This document shows positions 24,804 through 33,528 of a stretch of 64,000 nucleotides of DNA, one piece after another. Within the stretch, counting starts at the first letter, position 1. Every line of letters begins with the position of its first letter. The notes beneath the pieces were generated by a model. The model ran no database searches. It was given only the letters and a program-made list of their open reading frames with translations, and had not been told where the DNA came from. The DNA is from Micromonospora sp. MW-13 (GTDB lineage: Bacteria > Actinomycetota > Actinomycetes > Mycobacteriales > Micromonosporaceae). Both the position numbers and the translations under genes were made by a program. Location of the stretch: the NCBI RefSeq assembly GCF_003434305.1, contig NZ_QKKX01000047.1, forward strand, positions 1 through 64,000. Direction: 5' to 3'.

Positions 24804-25433
24804 TCAGTCGGGTTTGATCGCGTGGATTCGTTCCACGGTGCCGGCCTTGAGTCGTTCGGCCTCGACGATGTCGAAGCCGGCCGCTTGCACCAGGGGTAGT
24901 TGGCGGCGGGTGAAGTGTTCGCCGGCGGAGGGGACGGTGATCCGTTCGAGCAGCCACTGGGCGGCATGGACGGGTGGCCAGGTGCTGCGGATGTGATCGA
25001 GTAGGAGTAGCTGTCCGCCGGGGATCAGGACGCGGTGCATCTCACGGATCGCGGCGGCCGGATCGGGGATCGTGCACAGTGACAGGGCGCAGACGGCCGT
25101 GTCGAAGGAGGCGGCGGCGAAGGGCAGCCGCTCGGCGTCGCCTTCGTGCAGGTCGACGGTTCGGCCGAGGTCGACGGCCCGTTGCCGGGCGATGGCGAGC
25201 ATGGCGGGGCTGAGTTCGATTCCGGTGACCGCGACGTCGGGCGGGTAGTGGGGCAGGTTGCGGCCGGTGCCGATGGCCACGTCGAGGGTCCGGCCGCGGG
25301 CGCGGGCACCGAGCCATTCCCGGCCGCCCCCGAACTGGAGCTTCTCCAGAAGGGCGATCTGCCTGTCGTAGCTGGGCGCGGCCTTGTCCCAGACGCGCCG
25401 TGCCCTGGCGGTCTGATCCGGTGCGGTGGTCAC
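24804..25433 (-). CDS. Class I SAM-dependent methyltransferase (UbiE-like)
   Basis: The 209-residue protein has motif I TLDVAIGTGRNLPHYP (near 50-65), motif II GIELSPAMLAIARQRA, the acidic GDAERLPFAAASFDTAV, and the post-motif HRVLIPGGQLLLLDHIRS, all in the order of ubiquinone/menaquinone-type C- or small-molecule methyltransferases. GGAGGTACC lies before the GTG. It lacks a linked biosynthetic cluster, so the acceptor is unknown. Confidence 0.85.
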   Translation of the reverse strand: MTTAPDQTARARRVWDKAAPSYDRQIALLEKLQFGGGREWLGARARGRTLDVAIGTGRNLPHYPPDVAVTGIELSPAMLAIARQRAVDLGRTVDLHEGDAERLPFAAASFDTAVCALSLCTIPDPAAAIREMHRVLIPGGQLLLLDHIRSTWPPVHAAQWLLERITVPSAGEHFTRRQLPLVQAAGFDIVEAERLKAGTVERIHAIKPD

Positions 25434-25844
25434 GGTACCTCCAGCGGACAGGAAGCGGTGCCGGTCGGGGGACAGGTCGACGGCGGTGCGGGCCGGACGG
25501 CGAGGCCCCGACCATAGTCACATGGCGACGCTGCGCCGCACCCGGCATCGAAGGACGCGAACCACTCGCCCCACTCGCAGGCTCCCACACCTCCCGTGAC
25601 GCACGGCAGGCGCTCGACCGATGCCTGGCGGCGACGCCACCGGCATGGTGGTCACCGCCCCAGAGGCGGTGCTCGACGCCGTGCCCCCGCCTGATCGTCT
25701 GTCCGGATCTGTTCCGGCGGTGACCCCGGCCAAGGTCGTCACGGACGTAAGGGATGGAACACGGGTGACGGTCTGGCGCGAAGGTGCCCAGCAGGCTGGC
25801 GATCCCGGTATGCGGTGCGGCATGGCAGAGCCGGGCGGACGACG
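25434..25844. other. Gap without a confident gene
   Basis: Several short readings cross this 411-base stretch. One from 25621 on the plus strand (MPGGDATGMVVTAPEAVLDA) has moderate codon bias, but it resembles no family I know and runs into the tandem hairpins and the opposite gene. It may be decayed. Confidence 0.3.
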
Positions 25845-25910
25845 GCGGCCGGTTCTCTCCGGCCGCTCGGTGCGTCAGCGGCCGGTTCTCTCCGGCCGCT
25901 CGGTGCGTCA
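25845..25910 (-). terminator. Tandemly duplicated 33-bp terminator unit
   Basis: Two exact 33-base copies (25845-25877 and 25878-25910) each contain the hairpin GCGGCCGG-TTCTCT-CCGGCCGC. Read on the minus strand each begins with TGA; the TGA of the second copy (25908-25910) is the stop of the SDR gene. The duplication gives two hairpins and two in-frame stops in series. Confidence 0.8.
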
Positions 25911-26774
25911 GCCAGGCAGGGTGACGCCGCCGATCGGGGCGAGCACCTCGCCGGTGTAGTAGGACGACAACAGGTCGCTGGCGAAGAAGACGTAGGAAGG
26001 GGCGATCTCGTCAGGTTGGGCGGCGCGTCCCATCGGGACCTGCTGGCCGAACTCCTGGACCTTGTCGCCCGGGAGGGTGGCCGGGATCAGCGGGGTCCAG
26101 ACCGGTCCGGGGGCGACGCAGTTGACCCGGATCCTCTTCTTGACCAACGACTGGGCGAGAGAGTAGGTGAGAGCGATGATCGCGCCCTTGGTGGCCGAGT
26201 AGTCGATCAGATGGCTGTTGCCCTTGAGACCATTGATCGAGGCCGTGTTGATGATCGAGGAAGCCTCCGGCAGGTGGTCGAGTGCCGCCTTGGTGACCCG
26301 GTAGTAGCTGTGGATGTTGACGGCGAAGGTGCGCTGCCACTGTTCCTCGGAGATCTCGGTCAGCGAGTCGGCGTTCTGCTGGTAGGCGACGTTGTTCACC
26401 AGCAGATCCAGACCGCCCAGCTCACCTACGGTCCGGGCCACCACCTCGGAGCAGTGCCGGGCGTCGGCCAGGTCGCCGGGGATGAGCACGCAGCGGCGCC
26501 CGGTGGCCTCGATCAGCTCGGCGGTCTGTCGGGCGTCTTCGTGCTCGGCGAGGTAGGCCACGGCGACATCGGCGCCCTCCTTGGCGAACGCGATCGCGAC
26601 CGCCCGCCCGATTCCCGAGTCGCCGCCGGTCACCAGGGCTCGCCTACCGCGCAGCAGGTCGCGGCCGACGTAGTCGGCCATCCGATCCCGGGGCCGGGGA
26701 TCCATGCCGGCCGATTCGCCCGGATAGGGCTGTTCCTGCGGGCCCGGTTGCGGCATGTCGTCAGAAGAAGCCAT
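25908..26774 (-). CDS. SDR oxidoreductase of the YdaD/YhxD general-stress type
   Basis: The 288-residue protein has the long proline-rich N-terminus of this subgroup (PGESAGMDPRPRDRMADYVG), the NAD(P) motif ALVTGGDSGIGRA near 53-64, NNVA, and the catalytic tetrad with YSATK. It ends GEVLAPIGGVTLPG. It reduces or oxidises an unknown carbonyl substrate. Bacillus relatives belong to the general stress regulon. I chose the ATG at 26774, after a GGGGG-containing site, over an upstream reading with a non-conserved tail. A duplicated hairpin terminator follows. Confidence 0.87.
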   Translation of the reverse strand: MASSDDMPQPGPQEQPYPGESAGMDPRPRDRMADYVGRDLLRGRRALVTGGDSGIGRAVAIAFAKEGADVAVAYLAEHEDARQTAELIEATGRRCVLIPGDLADARHCSEVVARTVGELGGLDLLVNNVAYQQNADSLTEISEEQWQRTFAVNIHSYYRVTKAALDHLPEASSIINTASINGLKGNSHLIDYSATKGAIIALTYSLAQSLVKKRIRVNCVAPGPVWTPLIPATLPGDKVQEFGQQVPMGRAAQPDEIAPSYVFFASDLLSSYYTGEVLAPIGGVTLPG

Positions 26775-26876
26775 CTGCTGCCCGTACCCCCAACCTGCTG
26801 ACTTATCCCAACATCCAGCGACCACCGGTGGCGCATCGACCGCCACGCCGCACGCCGGGTGAGCGGCGGCCCGTGG

Positions 26877-27320
26877 TCAGCGTGGCGTGGCACCGACGAT
26901 CAGCGCGAGGCCGGTCTCCGGGTCGACCCGCTTGGTCAGTTCGGGCCCGACCTCGGTGATGATGACCTCCAGGGTGGGCCACACCTCGCCGCGGAGTAGA
27001 TGGCCGCCGAGGGTGCTGCCGTCGGGCCGGCCGAGCACGGCGTGCACGTGGAGCACAGGCTCGCCGTCCCGCTCGGCCACGTCACCGAGCAGCGACAGCA
27101 CCTCGGCCTGCCCGCCGATCGGGATGCGGAGGTAGTCGCCCCGATCGCGGTCGAAGTAGCCGACCTCGCCGCCGGAGAAGCCACCGACGGCGCTCACCTG
27201 GCCGGACCGTACGCCGTGCGCGTCCAGTGCCCGGCCGATGGTGCTCACCGCCTCCTCACCCTTGTCACAGACCACCACCAGGACCCGTCGGGTCTGGTGG
27301 TGCACCTCCTGAACTCGCAC
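26877..27320 (-). CDS. PPC/DUF296 domain protein
   Basis: The 147-residue protein is a single PPC (plant and prokaryote conserved) domain: VSTIGRALDAHGVRSGQVSA, VLHVHAVLGRPDGSTLGGHL and PTLEVIITEVG. The histidines in HVHAVL and GGHL are at the places where some members bind a metal. Bacterial PPC proteins are trimeric, and their ligand is unknown. GGAGGAGGG lies before the GTG. It is separate from, but in the same orientation as, the enolase gene upstream. Confidence 0.82.
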   Translation of the reverse strand: MRVQEVHHQTRRVLVVVCDKGEEAVSTIGRALDAHGVRSGQVSAVGGFSGGEVGYFDRDRGDYLRIPIGGQAEVLSLLGDVAERDGEPVLHVHAVLGRPDGSTLGGHLLRGEVWPTLEVIITEVGPELTKRVDPETGLALIVGATPR

Positions 27321-27401
27321 GCTCCCTCCTCCTTCCGAGTCCGGCCGTCCGCCGACCGGTCGGCCGTCCGCTCACCCGGCCGGCGATGTCTTCCTCCCGT
27401 C

Positions 27402-28487
27402 TCATGCCACCCGGTACGCCTCGGCCCGCGCGGCCCGCAGCGCCAGCCCGTTGCCGGGCGCGTCGAGACACACCGGGGCAACCCCGCCGCCGGCCCCGAC
27501 AACGCCATCGAAAAGCATCGACTCGATGCGGACGTGGTCGTGGAACCACTCGATGTGCCGCAGGTTCGGTACGGCCGCGGCCACCGGAAGGTGTTGGTGC
27601 GGCGCGCAGTGCGCGGACACCTCCAGCCCGGCGGCGGCGGCCACCGAGGCGGCGCGGAGGAACTCGCTGATCCCGCCGCACCGCGTGACGTCGATCTGGA
27701 GGCAGTCCACGTAGGGCGCCATCCGGTGGAAGTAGGCCAGGTCGTAGCCGTATTCCCCCGCCGCGACGTCGGGCAGCACGTGGTCACGGACCAGGCCGAG
27801 CCCCGGCAGGTCGTCGGAGCTCACGGGCTCCTCGTACCAGCGCACGTCGAGGTCCGCGGCACGGCGCATCACCCGGATGGCCTGCTTGCGCTGGTAGGCG
27901 CCGTTGGCGTCGACGTACAGCTCGGCCGCGTCGCCGATGGTGCGCCGGGCGGCGGCCATCCGGCTCAGGTCGCGGGGCACCTCACTGCCACCCGATCCAC
28001 CGATCTTGATTTTCACCCGGGGAATGCCCTGGTCGTGCACCCAGCCGGCCAACTGCCGATGCTGTCGATCGGCGTCGTAGGTGGTGAAGCCGCCGCTGCC
28101 GTACACCGGCACCTGGCGGCGGGCGGTGCCGAGCAGCCGGGCCAGCGGCAGGCCGTGCCGGCGGGCCTTCAGGTCCCAGATCGCACAGTCGGCGGCGGAG
28201 AGCGCCAGCCCGGCTACCCCGGGCCGGCCGGCGTTGCGCAGCCGCCGCCGCATCGCCGACCAGACAGCCGGCACGTCGTCGGGGTCGCGGTCGGCCACCA
28301 CCGGGGCGAGCAGCTCCGCCACCACGGGCACGACCGCCGTCGGGCCGTACGTCCATCCCAGGCCCGTTGCGCCCTCGGCGGCGGCCTCGACGAGCACCAG
28401 GGTGGTGCTGTCCCAGGCCAGGGTGCCGTCACCCTCGGGCGCGTCGGTCGGCACGCGGTACGCACGCGCGGTGAGACGCACCGTCAC
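27402..28487 (-). CDS. Enolase-superfamily enzyme (mandelate racemase/muconate lactonizing type)
   Basis: The 361-residue barrel has the KxK acid-base motif (RVKIKIGG, about 174), metal ligands in YVDANGAYQ and RWYEEPVS and AAGEYGYD, and a late HCAPHQHL. This suits the mandelate racemase subgroup, which dehydrates or epimerises sugar acids or similar 2-hydroxyacids. The GTG start overlaps the stop of the FAD/Fe-S dehydrogenase gene (GTGA). It is the last gene of a three-gene operon, suggesting a pathway for a 2-hydroxyacid; the substrate is not determined. Confidence 0.82.
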   Translation of the reverse strand: MTVRLTARAYRVPTDAPEGDGTLAWDSTTLVLVEAAAEGATGLGWTYGPTAVVPVVAELLAPVVADRDPDDVPAVWSAMRRRLRNAGRPGVAGLALSAADCAIWDLKARRHGLPLARLLGTARRQVPVYGSGGFTTYDADRQHRQLAGWVHDQGIPRVKIKIGGSGGSEVPRDLSRMAAARRTIGDAAELYVDANGAYQRKQAIRVMRRAADLDVRWYEEPVSSDDLPGLGLVRDHVLPDVAAGEYGYDLAYFHRMAPYVDCLQIDVTRCGGISEFLRAASVAAAAGLEVSAHCAPHQHLPVAAAVPNLRHIEWFHDHVRIESMLFDGVVGAGGGVAPVCLDAPGNGLALRAARAEAYRVA

Positions 28488-31400
28488 CGGCCCTTCCGCC
28501 CGGTGCGGGCCACGAGCCCGGCCAGCGGGGCGAGGGCGGCCAGCCCGACCAGGCCGGCAGCGGCCAGCCGGGCGATCCGCGAGGGGGCCTGCGGCCGGCG
28601 GGCCCAGAAACGTTCGGGCCGGGCCGGAACCTCGTCGGCGTGCAGGCCGGCGCGGAGCAGTTCGGCGAGGTGCAGGGCCGTCCGTCCGCCGGAGGCACCC
28701 TGCTCGACCTGGGTCCGGCAGCTGAACCCGTCGGCCAGGATGACGTCGGTGTCGGCGGCGTCGCGCAGCGCGGGCAGCAGCACCCGTTCGGCGCACGCCT
28801 CGGAGACCTCGTAGTGGCCAGCCTCGAAACCGAAGTTGCCGGCCAGTCCGCAGCAGCCCGAGTCGAGGAACTCCGCCCGCACTCCGGCGGCCGTCAGCAC
28901 GGCCTGGTCGGCGGCGGTGCCGAGAACGGCGTGCTGGTGGCAGTGGGTCTGGATCAGCGCGTGCGCGTCGATGGACGGGGGGCGCCAGCCGGGGCTGTGG
29001 TCGTGCAGCAGCTCGGCCAGGGTGACGCTCTGCTCCCGTAGCCGGGTGACGTCCTCGTCGGAGGGGAACAGCTCGTGGGCGTCACCGCGGAACACGGCCG
29101 TGCAACTCGGCTCCAGGCCGACCACCCGGGTGCCGGCCCGCAGATGCGGTCGCAGCACGTCGACCGTGCGTCGCAGCACCTGTGCGGCGATGCCGAGCTG
29201 GCCGGTGGAGATCCAGGTCAGACCGCAGCAGACAGGCTGCCGTGGCACCCGCACCCGCCAGCCGGCCGCCTCCAGCACCTCGACCGCCGCCTGCGCGACG
29301 CCGGGATGGAAGTGGTTGGTGAAGGTGTCCGGCCACAGCAGCACCTCGCCGCGCGTCCCGTCCCCGCCCGGGGTGCGCCGGGCGAACCACCGCTGGAACG
29401 ACTCGGCGGCGAAGACCGGGATGTCGCGGCGGCGGTCGATCCCGCCGACCGTCTTGGCGATCCGGCTCAGCCCGGGCGCGTGCGCCAGGGCGTTGACCAC
29501 CCGCGGCCCGAGCCCGGCCGCCGCAGCCACCAGGGGAAGCCAGCCCATCGAGTAGTGTGCGCGGGGCCGCAGCCTGCCCCGGTAGTGGTGGGACAGGAAC
29601 TCCGCCTTGTAGGTGGCCATGTCGACGTTGACCGGGCAGTCCGCCTTGCAGCCCTTGCACGCCAGGCAGAGGTCCAGGGCGTCGCGCACCGCCGCCGAGC
29701 GCCATCCGTCGCCGATGACGCCGCCGCGCGCGGTGCCGTCGAGCATCTCGAACAGCAGGCGGGCCCGGCCCCGGGTGGAGTGCTCCTCCTCCCGGGTGAC
29801 CATGTAGGAGGGGCACATCACGCCGCCGTCGTGCCGGCGGCACTTGCCGACCCCGACGCAGCGCAGCACGGCCCGGCCGAAGCTTCCACCGTCGTCCGGG
29901 TAGCGGAAGACGGTCTGCACGCCGCCGTGGTCGTAGTCGGCGCCGAGCCGTAGGTGACTGTCCAGCGGGTAGGCCGGCATCACCTTGCCGGGGTTCATCC
30001 GGTCGTCCGGATCGAAGATCGCCTTGAACTGGCCGAACGCGCGGGCCAGCCGGTCGCCGAACATCCTCGGTAGCAGCTCGGCGCGGGCCTGCCCGTCGCC
30101 GTGCTCGCCGGAGAACGAGCCGCCGTAGGAGATCGTCAGGTCGGCCGCGCGTTGCATGAAGGACCGGAACTGGCGTACGCCGTCGGCGGTGCGCAGCCGG
30201 AACGGGATCCGGGTGTGTACGCAGCCCTGCCCGAAATGACCGTACAGCGACGCCTGCTCCAGCCCGTACTCCTGGTAGAGCTGGTTCAGGCCACGCAGGT
30301 AGTCCCCGAGCCTGTCGGGCGGGACGGCGGAGTCCTCCCATCCGGGCCAGGTGTCCTCGGCGTCGGGGACGCGGGCGGTGGCCCCGAGTCCGGAGTCGCG
30401 GACCTCCCACATCCGCTGCTCGTCGGCCTCGTCGACGAACTCGTGCGCGGTCGGCCCGCCGTCGCGGCTCACCGCGGCGATGAGTCGGTCCGCGGCCTGC
30501 CGCGCCTGCTGCGGCGTGTCACCGCCGAGCTGCACCATCAGCCAGGCCCCGCCTGGCGGCAGCTCGTGCAGCGCCCTGGGGTGCAGGTTCTTGCGCCGTT
30601 CGAAGCCGACCAGCTTGTCGTCGATGCCTTCGAGCACGATCGGCCGGTGTTCCAGGATCCGGGGGACGTCGTCGCCGGCGGCGGCGATGTCCGGGTAGCT
30701 GAGGAAGACAAGGCACTGGGCCGGTACCACGGGCACCAGCTTCAGCCGGGCCCGCAGGATCGTCACCAGGGTGCCCTCCGAGCCGACCAGCGCCTGGGCG
30801 ACGTGGAAGTTCCGCTCCGGTAGCAGGCTGTCGAGGTTGTAGCCGGACACCCGCCGGGGGATCTTGGGGTACCGGCTGCGCAGGTCGGCGAGGTGGTCGT
30901 CGCGCAACGCGCGTAGCTGTCGGTAGATCTCCGCCTGCCGGCCGCCGCGGCGCTGAACCTCCGCGTACTGCTCGTCGGTGGTCTCCCCGACCCACATCCG
31001 GGTGCCGTCGTAGAGCAGCACCTCCAGCGCGACGACGTTGTCGACGACCTTTCCGGTGCGCTGGGCGGTGGCGCCGCAGGAGTTGTTGCCGAGCATTCCG
31101 CCCAGGGTGCAGTGGTTGTGCGTGGCCGGGCGCGGGCCGTACTCCAGACCGGTCGCCCTGAGTTGGGCATTGAGCGAGTCCAGCACGATCCCGGGCTCGA
31201 CCAGACACGTGCGGGCCCGCGCGTCCACCTCCAGCAGCCGGTGGCAGTACTTCGACCAGTCCAGCACCACGGCGGTGTTGGTGCACTCGCCGGCCAGGCT
31301 GGTGCCGCCGCCCCGCGAGACCAGCGGCGCGTCGTGGCGGCGGCAGACCGCGACCGCGGCCACTGCGGCCTCCACCGTCCGCGGTACGACCACCCCGAGG

Positions 31401-31612
31401 GGTATCTGCCGGTAGTTGGAGGCGTCCGTGGAGTACGCGGCCCGGGAACCGGCATCGAAGCGCACCTCCCCGTCGACCTCGGCCCGCAGGTCGGCGGCGA
31501 GAGCCGCCAGGTCGACGTCGCGCGCCGGCTCGGGTGGACGCAGCACCGGCTCGGGCAGGATCACCCGGTGGGCAGCCCCCGTGGTGCCGGTCTCACCGAG
31601 GCGCCGGCTCAT
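28484..31612 (-). CDS. FAD- and Fe-S-dependent 2-hydroxyacid (D-lactate/glycolate-type) dehydrogenase
   Basis: The 1042-residue fused enzyme has a PCMH FAD domain (LVSRGGGTSLAGECTNTAVV, about 85-105), an FAD-oxidase C-terminal domain (SGEHGDGQARAELLPRMFGD, about 470), and two 4Fe-4S motifs (CVGVGKCRRHDGGVMCP; CLACKGCKADCP). Two CCG domains of the GlpC/HdrD type follow (CCGLTW and CCGLAG). Such Dld2/GlcD-GlpC fusions oxidise D-lactate or related acids and pass electrons to quinone at the membrane. The final 30 residues form a hydrophobic helix (LAAAGLVGLAALAPLAGLVA), an unusual possible anchor. ATG overlaps the preceding stop. Confidence 0.88.
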   Translation of the reverse strand: MSRRLGETGTTGAAHRVILPEPVLRPPEPARDVDLAALAADLRAEVDGEVRFDAGSRAAYSTDASNYRQIPLGVVVPRTVEAAVAAVAVCRRHDAPLVSRGGGTSLAGECTNTAVVLDWSKYCHRLLEVDARARTCLVEPGIVLDSLNAQLRATGLEYGPRPATHNHCTLGGMLGNNSCGATAQRTGKVVDNVVALEVLLYDGTRMWVGETTDEQYAEVQRRGGRQAEIYRQLRALRDDHLADLRSRYPKIPRRVSGYNLDSLLPERNFHVAQALVGSEGTLVTILRARLKLVPVVPAQCLVFLSYPDIAAAGDDVPRILEHRPIVLEGIDDKLVGFERRKNLHPRALHELPPGGAWLMVQLGGDTPQQARQAADRLIAAVSRDGGPTAHEFVDEADEQRMWEVRDSGLGATARVPDAEDTWPGWEDSAVPPDRLGDYLRGLNQLYQEYGLEQASLYGHFGQGCVHTRIPFRLRTADGVRQFRSFMQRAADLTISYGGSFSGEHGDGQARAELLPRMFGDRLARAFGQFKAIFDPDDRMNPGKVMPAYPLDSHLRLGADYDHGGVQTVFRYPDDGGSFGRAVLRCVGVGKCRRHDGGVMCPSYMVTREEEHSTRGRARLLFEMLDGTARGGVIGDGWRSAAVRDALDLCLACKGCKADCPVNVDMATYKAEFLSHHYRGRLRPRAHYSMGWLPLVAAAAGLGPRVVNALAHAPGLSRIAKTVGGIDRRRDIPVFAAESFQRWFARRTPGGDGTRGEVLLWPDTFTNHFHPGVAQAAVEVLEAAGWRVRVPRQPVCCGLTWISTGQLGIAAQVLRRTVDVLRPHLRAGTRVVGLEPSCTAVFRGDAHELFPSDEDVTRLREQSVTLAELLHDHSPGWRPPSIDAHALIQTHCHQHAVLGTAADQAVLTAAGVRAEFLDSGCCGLAGNFGFEAGHYEVSEACAERVLLPALRDAADTDVILADGFSCRTQVEQGASGGRTALHLAELLRAGLHADEVPARPERFWARRPQAPSRIARLAAAGLVGLAALAPLAGLVARTGRKGR

Positions 31613-33375
31613 GAACGCAGCTCGGTGAACTTGTCGCGAGCCACCGTCGCCACCGTGGCGAGCCTGTGCGGCTGGCCGCGCAGGAACGCCTCGGTGAAGT
31701 GTTTCGCCTGGTCGTACCTGACCTTTCCCGGCATCGGCGGCTCGTTCGGGTTGACGTCGCAGTCGACCAGCGCCGCACCGGGATGCGCCAGCGCCTCCCG
31801 GATCGCGCCGGGCAGCGCCTCGGGGTCGGTGACCTTGGCGCCGTACCCGCCGCAGGCCCGGGCCCAGGCAGCGAAGTCCGCCTCCGGCTGGCGGTGCCGC
31901 ACGGCGTACTCGGGGTAGCCGAGGATGACCTGTTCCCACAGGATCTGGCCGTACGCGTTGTTGTTGTTGATGATCACCTTGATGGGCAGCTCGTGCCGGA
32001 CCGCGGTGAGGAACTCCGCCATCAGCATGGCGAAGCCCCCGTCCCCCACGAAGGCGATCACCTGCCGGCCCCTGTGCGCGTGTTGCATGGCGATCGCGTA
32101 CGGCAGGCCCGGCGCCATGGTGGCGAGGTTGCCGGACAGGTAGAACTCCCGGCCGCCGCGGATGGTCCAGTGCCGGGCGGCCCAGGTGGCGATGGTGCCG
32201 GAGTCGCAGGTGAGGATCGCGTCGGAGGTGGCTGCCTCGTCCACGCAACTGATCAGGTACTGCGGCGCGATCGGGTTCCGGGTCGGGTCCTGTAGGGCGA
32301 TCATTTCCGAGCGCCACCTGTCCCGCTCCTGCTGGTACTTCGCCAGGAAGGACCGGTCGGTGCGGGCCTGGAGCATCGGCAGCAGTTGTCGTAGCGCCAG
32401 CCTGGCGTCGGCGGTGACCGCCGCGTCCACCGGCAGCCGCAGGCCGATCAGGCTGGCGTCGATGTCGATCTGCACGACGCGGGCCTGCCCCGGCGACGGC
32501 AGGTATTTCCCGTACGGGAAGGAGGTGCCGATCATCAGCAGGGTGTCGCACTCCTCCATCAGTTCCTCGCTCGGCCTGGTGCCGAGCAGGCCGAGGCCGC
32601 CGGTGGTGAGCGGATGGTCGTCGGGGACCACCATCTTGCCGGGGAGCGTCTTGACGATCGGGCTGGCCAGCGCCTCCGCAACCGCGAGCACCTCGTCGCG
32701 GGCATGCCGGGCGCCCACGCCGACCAGCATGGCGATCTTCTTGCCGGTGTTGAGCACCGCCGCCGCCCGGGCCAGGTCGGCCTCCGCCGCGGGCACCGGC
32801 GGCTGCGACACGACGGTGCTGCTCGTCGGCGGCTCGCCGGGGCTGACGTGCCGGTAAGGGTCCTCCCCGGCCAGGGCGACCTGCAGATCGTTGGGGAAGC
32901 TCAGGTGCGCGACGGTCCGCTTGGCCAGGGCGTTGCGGATGGCGATGTCGACCACCCCCGGCATCTGCTGCGGGTTGGTCACCATCAGGTTGTACGCCGC
33001 GACGTCCTGGTAGAGCAGCGTGGTGTCCACCTCCTGCTGGTAGCGCGAGCCGAGCACCGAGGTCTCCTGCATGCCGGTGATGGCGAGCACCGGCACGTGG
33101 TCGAGCCTGGCGTCGTACAGGCCGTTGAGCAGGTGGACGGCACCCGGGCCGGAGGTGGCGCAGCAGACGCCGAGCCGACCGGTGGCCTTGGCGTAGCCGG
33201 TGGCCATGAAGGCCGCCGCCTCCTCGTGGTGCACCAGCACGAAGGTGAGCTTCTCCCGCTGCCGGCGGAAGCCCTCCATCAGGCCGTTGATGCCGTCACC
33301 CGGTAGCCCGAAGACGGTGTCGACGCCCCACTCCACCAGTCGTCGGGCCAGGCTCTCGCCGACGATCTCCTGCAC
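31609..33375 (-). CDS. TPP-dependent pyruvate dehydrogenase (quinone)/pyruvate oxidase, PoxB-like
   Basis: The 588-residue enzyme has the three TPP-enzyme domains: an N-terminal domain with the catalytic-type Glu (LVHHEEAAAFMA), a central FAD/ADP-binding-like domain (GKKIAMLVGVGARHARDEVL), and the C-terminal TPP motif from GDGGFAMLMAEFLTAV to NNNNAYGQ. The best match is PoxB, which decarboxylates pyruvate to acetate and reduces quinone; an acetolactate-synthase-like role is less likely. It is the first gene of the coupled operon with the FAD/Fe-S dehydrogenase and the enolase-like enzyme, so the set could channel lactate to pyruvate to acetate while feeding quinone. Confidence 0.85.
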   Translation of the reverse strand: MQEIVGESLARRLVEWGVDTVFGLPGDGINGLMEGFRRQREKLTFVLVHHEEAAAFMATGYAKATGRLGVCCATSGPGAVHLLNGLYDARLDHVPVLAITGMQETSVLGSRYQQEVDTTLLYQDVAAYNLMVTNPQQMPGVVDIAIRNALAKRTVAHLSFPNDLQVALAGEDPYRHVSPGEPPTSSTVVSQPPVPAAEADLARAAAVLNTGKKIAMLVGVGARHARDEVLAVAEALASPIVKTLPGKMVVPDDHPLTTGGLGLLGTRPSEELMEECDTLLMIGTSFPYGKYLPSPGQARVVQIDIDASLIGLRLPVDAAVTADARLALRQLLPMLQARTDRSFLAKYQQERDRWRSEMIALQDPTRNPIAPQYLISCVDEAATSDAILTCDSGTIATWAARHWTIRGGREFYLSGNLATMAPGLPYAIAMQHAHRGRQVIAFVGDGGFAMLMAEFLTAVRHELPIKVIINNNNAYGQILWEQVILGYPEYAVRHRQPEADFAAWARACGGYGAKVTDPEALPGAIREALAHPGAALVDCDVNPNEPPMPGKVRYDQAKHFTEAFLRGQPHRLATVATVARDKFTELRS

Positions 33376-33486
33376 CTCGCGCCTCCTGACCGAGTTCCAC
33401 GCCCCCGCTGCCCCGTCCCCATGTTTCGGTAGTCAGTCGGGCAATCTGCCGGAACAACCGGACTTCGTTCGATTGGTGGAAATGCC

Positions 33487-33518
33487 GGGGCGGTCCGGCG
33501 GGCTCGCCGGACCGCCCC
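33487..33518 (-). terminator. Terminator of the bc-complex/caa3 operon
   Basis: Perfect 14-base arms (GGGGCGGTCCGGCG and its complement) with a GGCT loop lie 11 bases after the qcrB-like stop on the minus strand. Confidence 0.8.
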
Positions 33519-33528
33519 ACCGGCTGGG

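Noticed and set aside
31613..32551. A 300-residue upstream extension of the FAD/Fe-S dehydrogenase
   Set aside because: It is only an open alternate frame inside the PoxB-like gene. The ATG at 31612 overlaps the PoxB stop in the usual coupled way.
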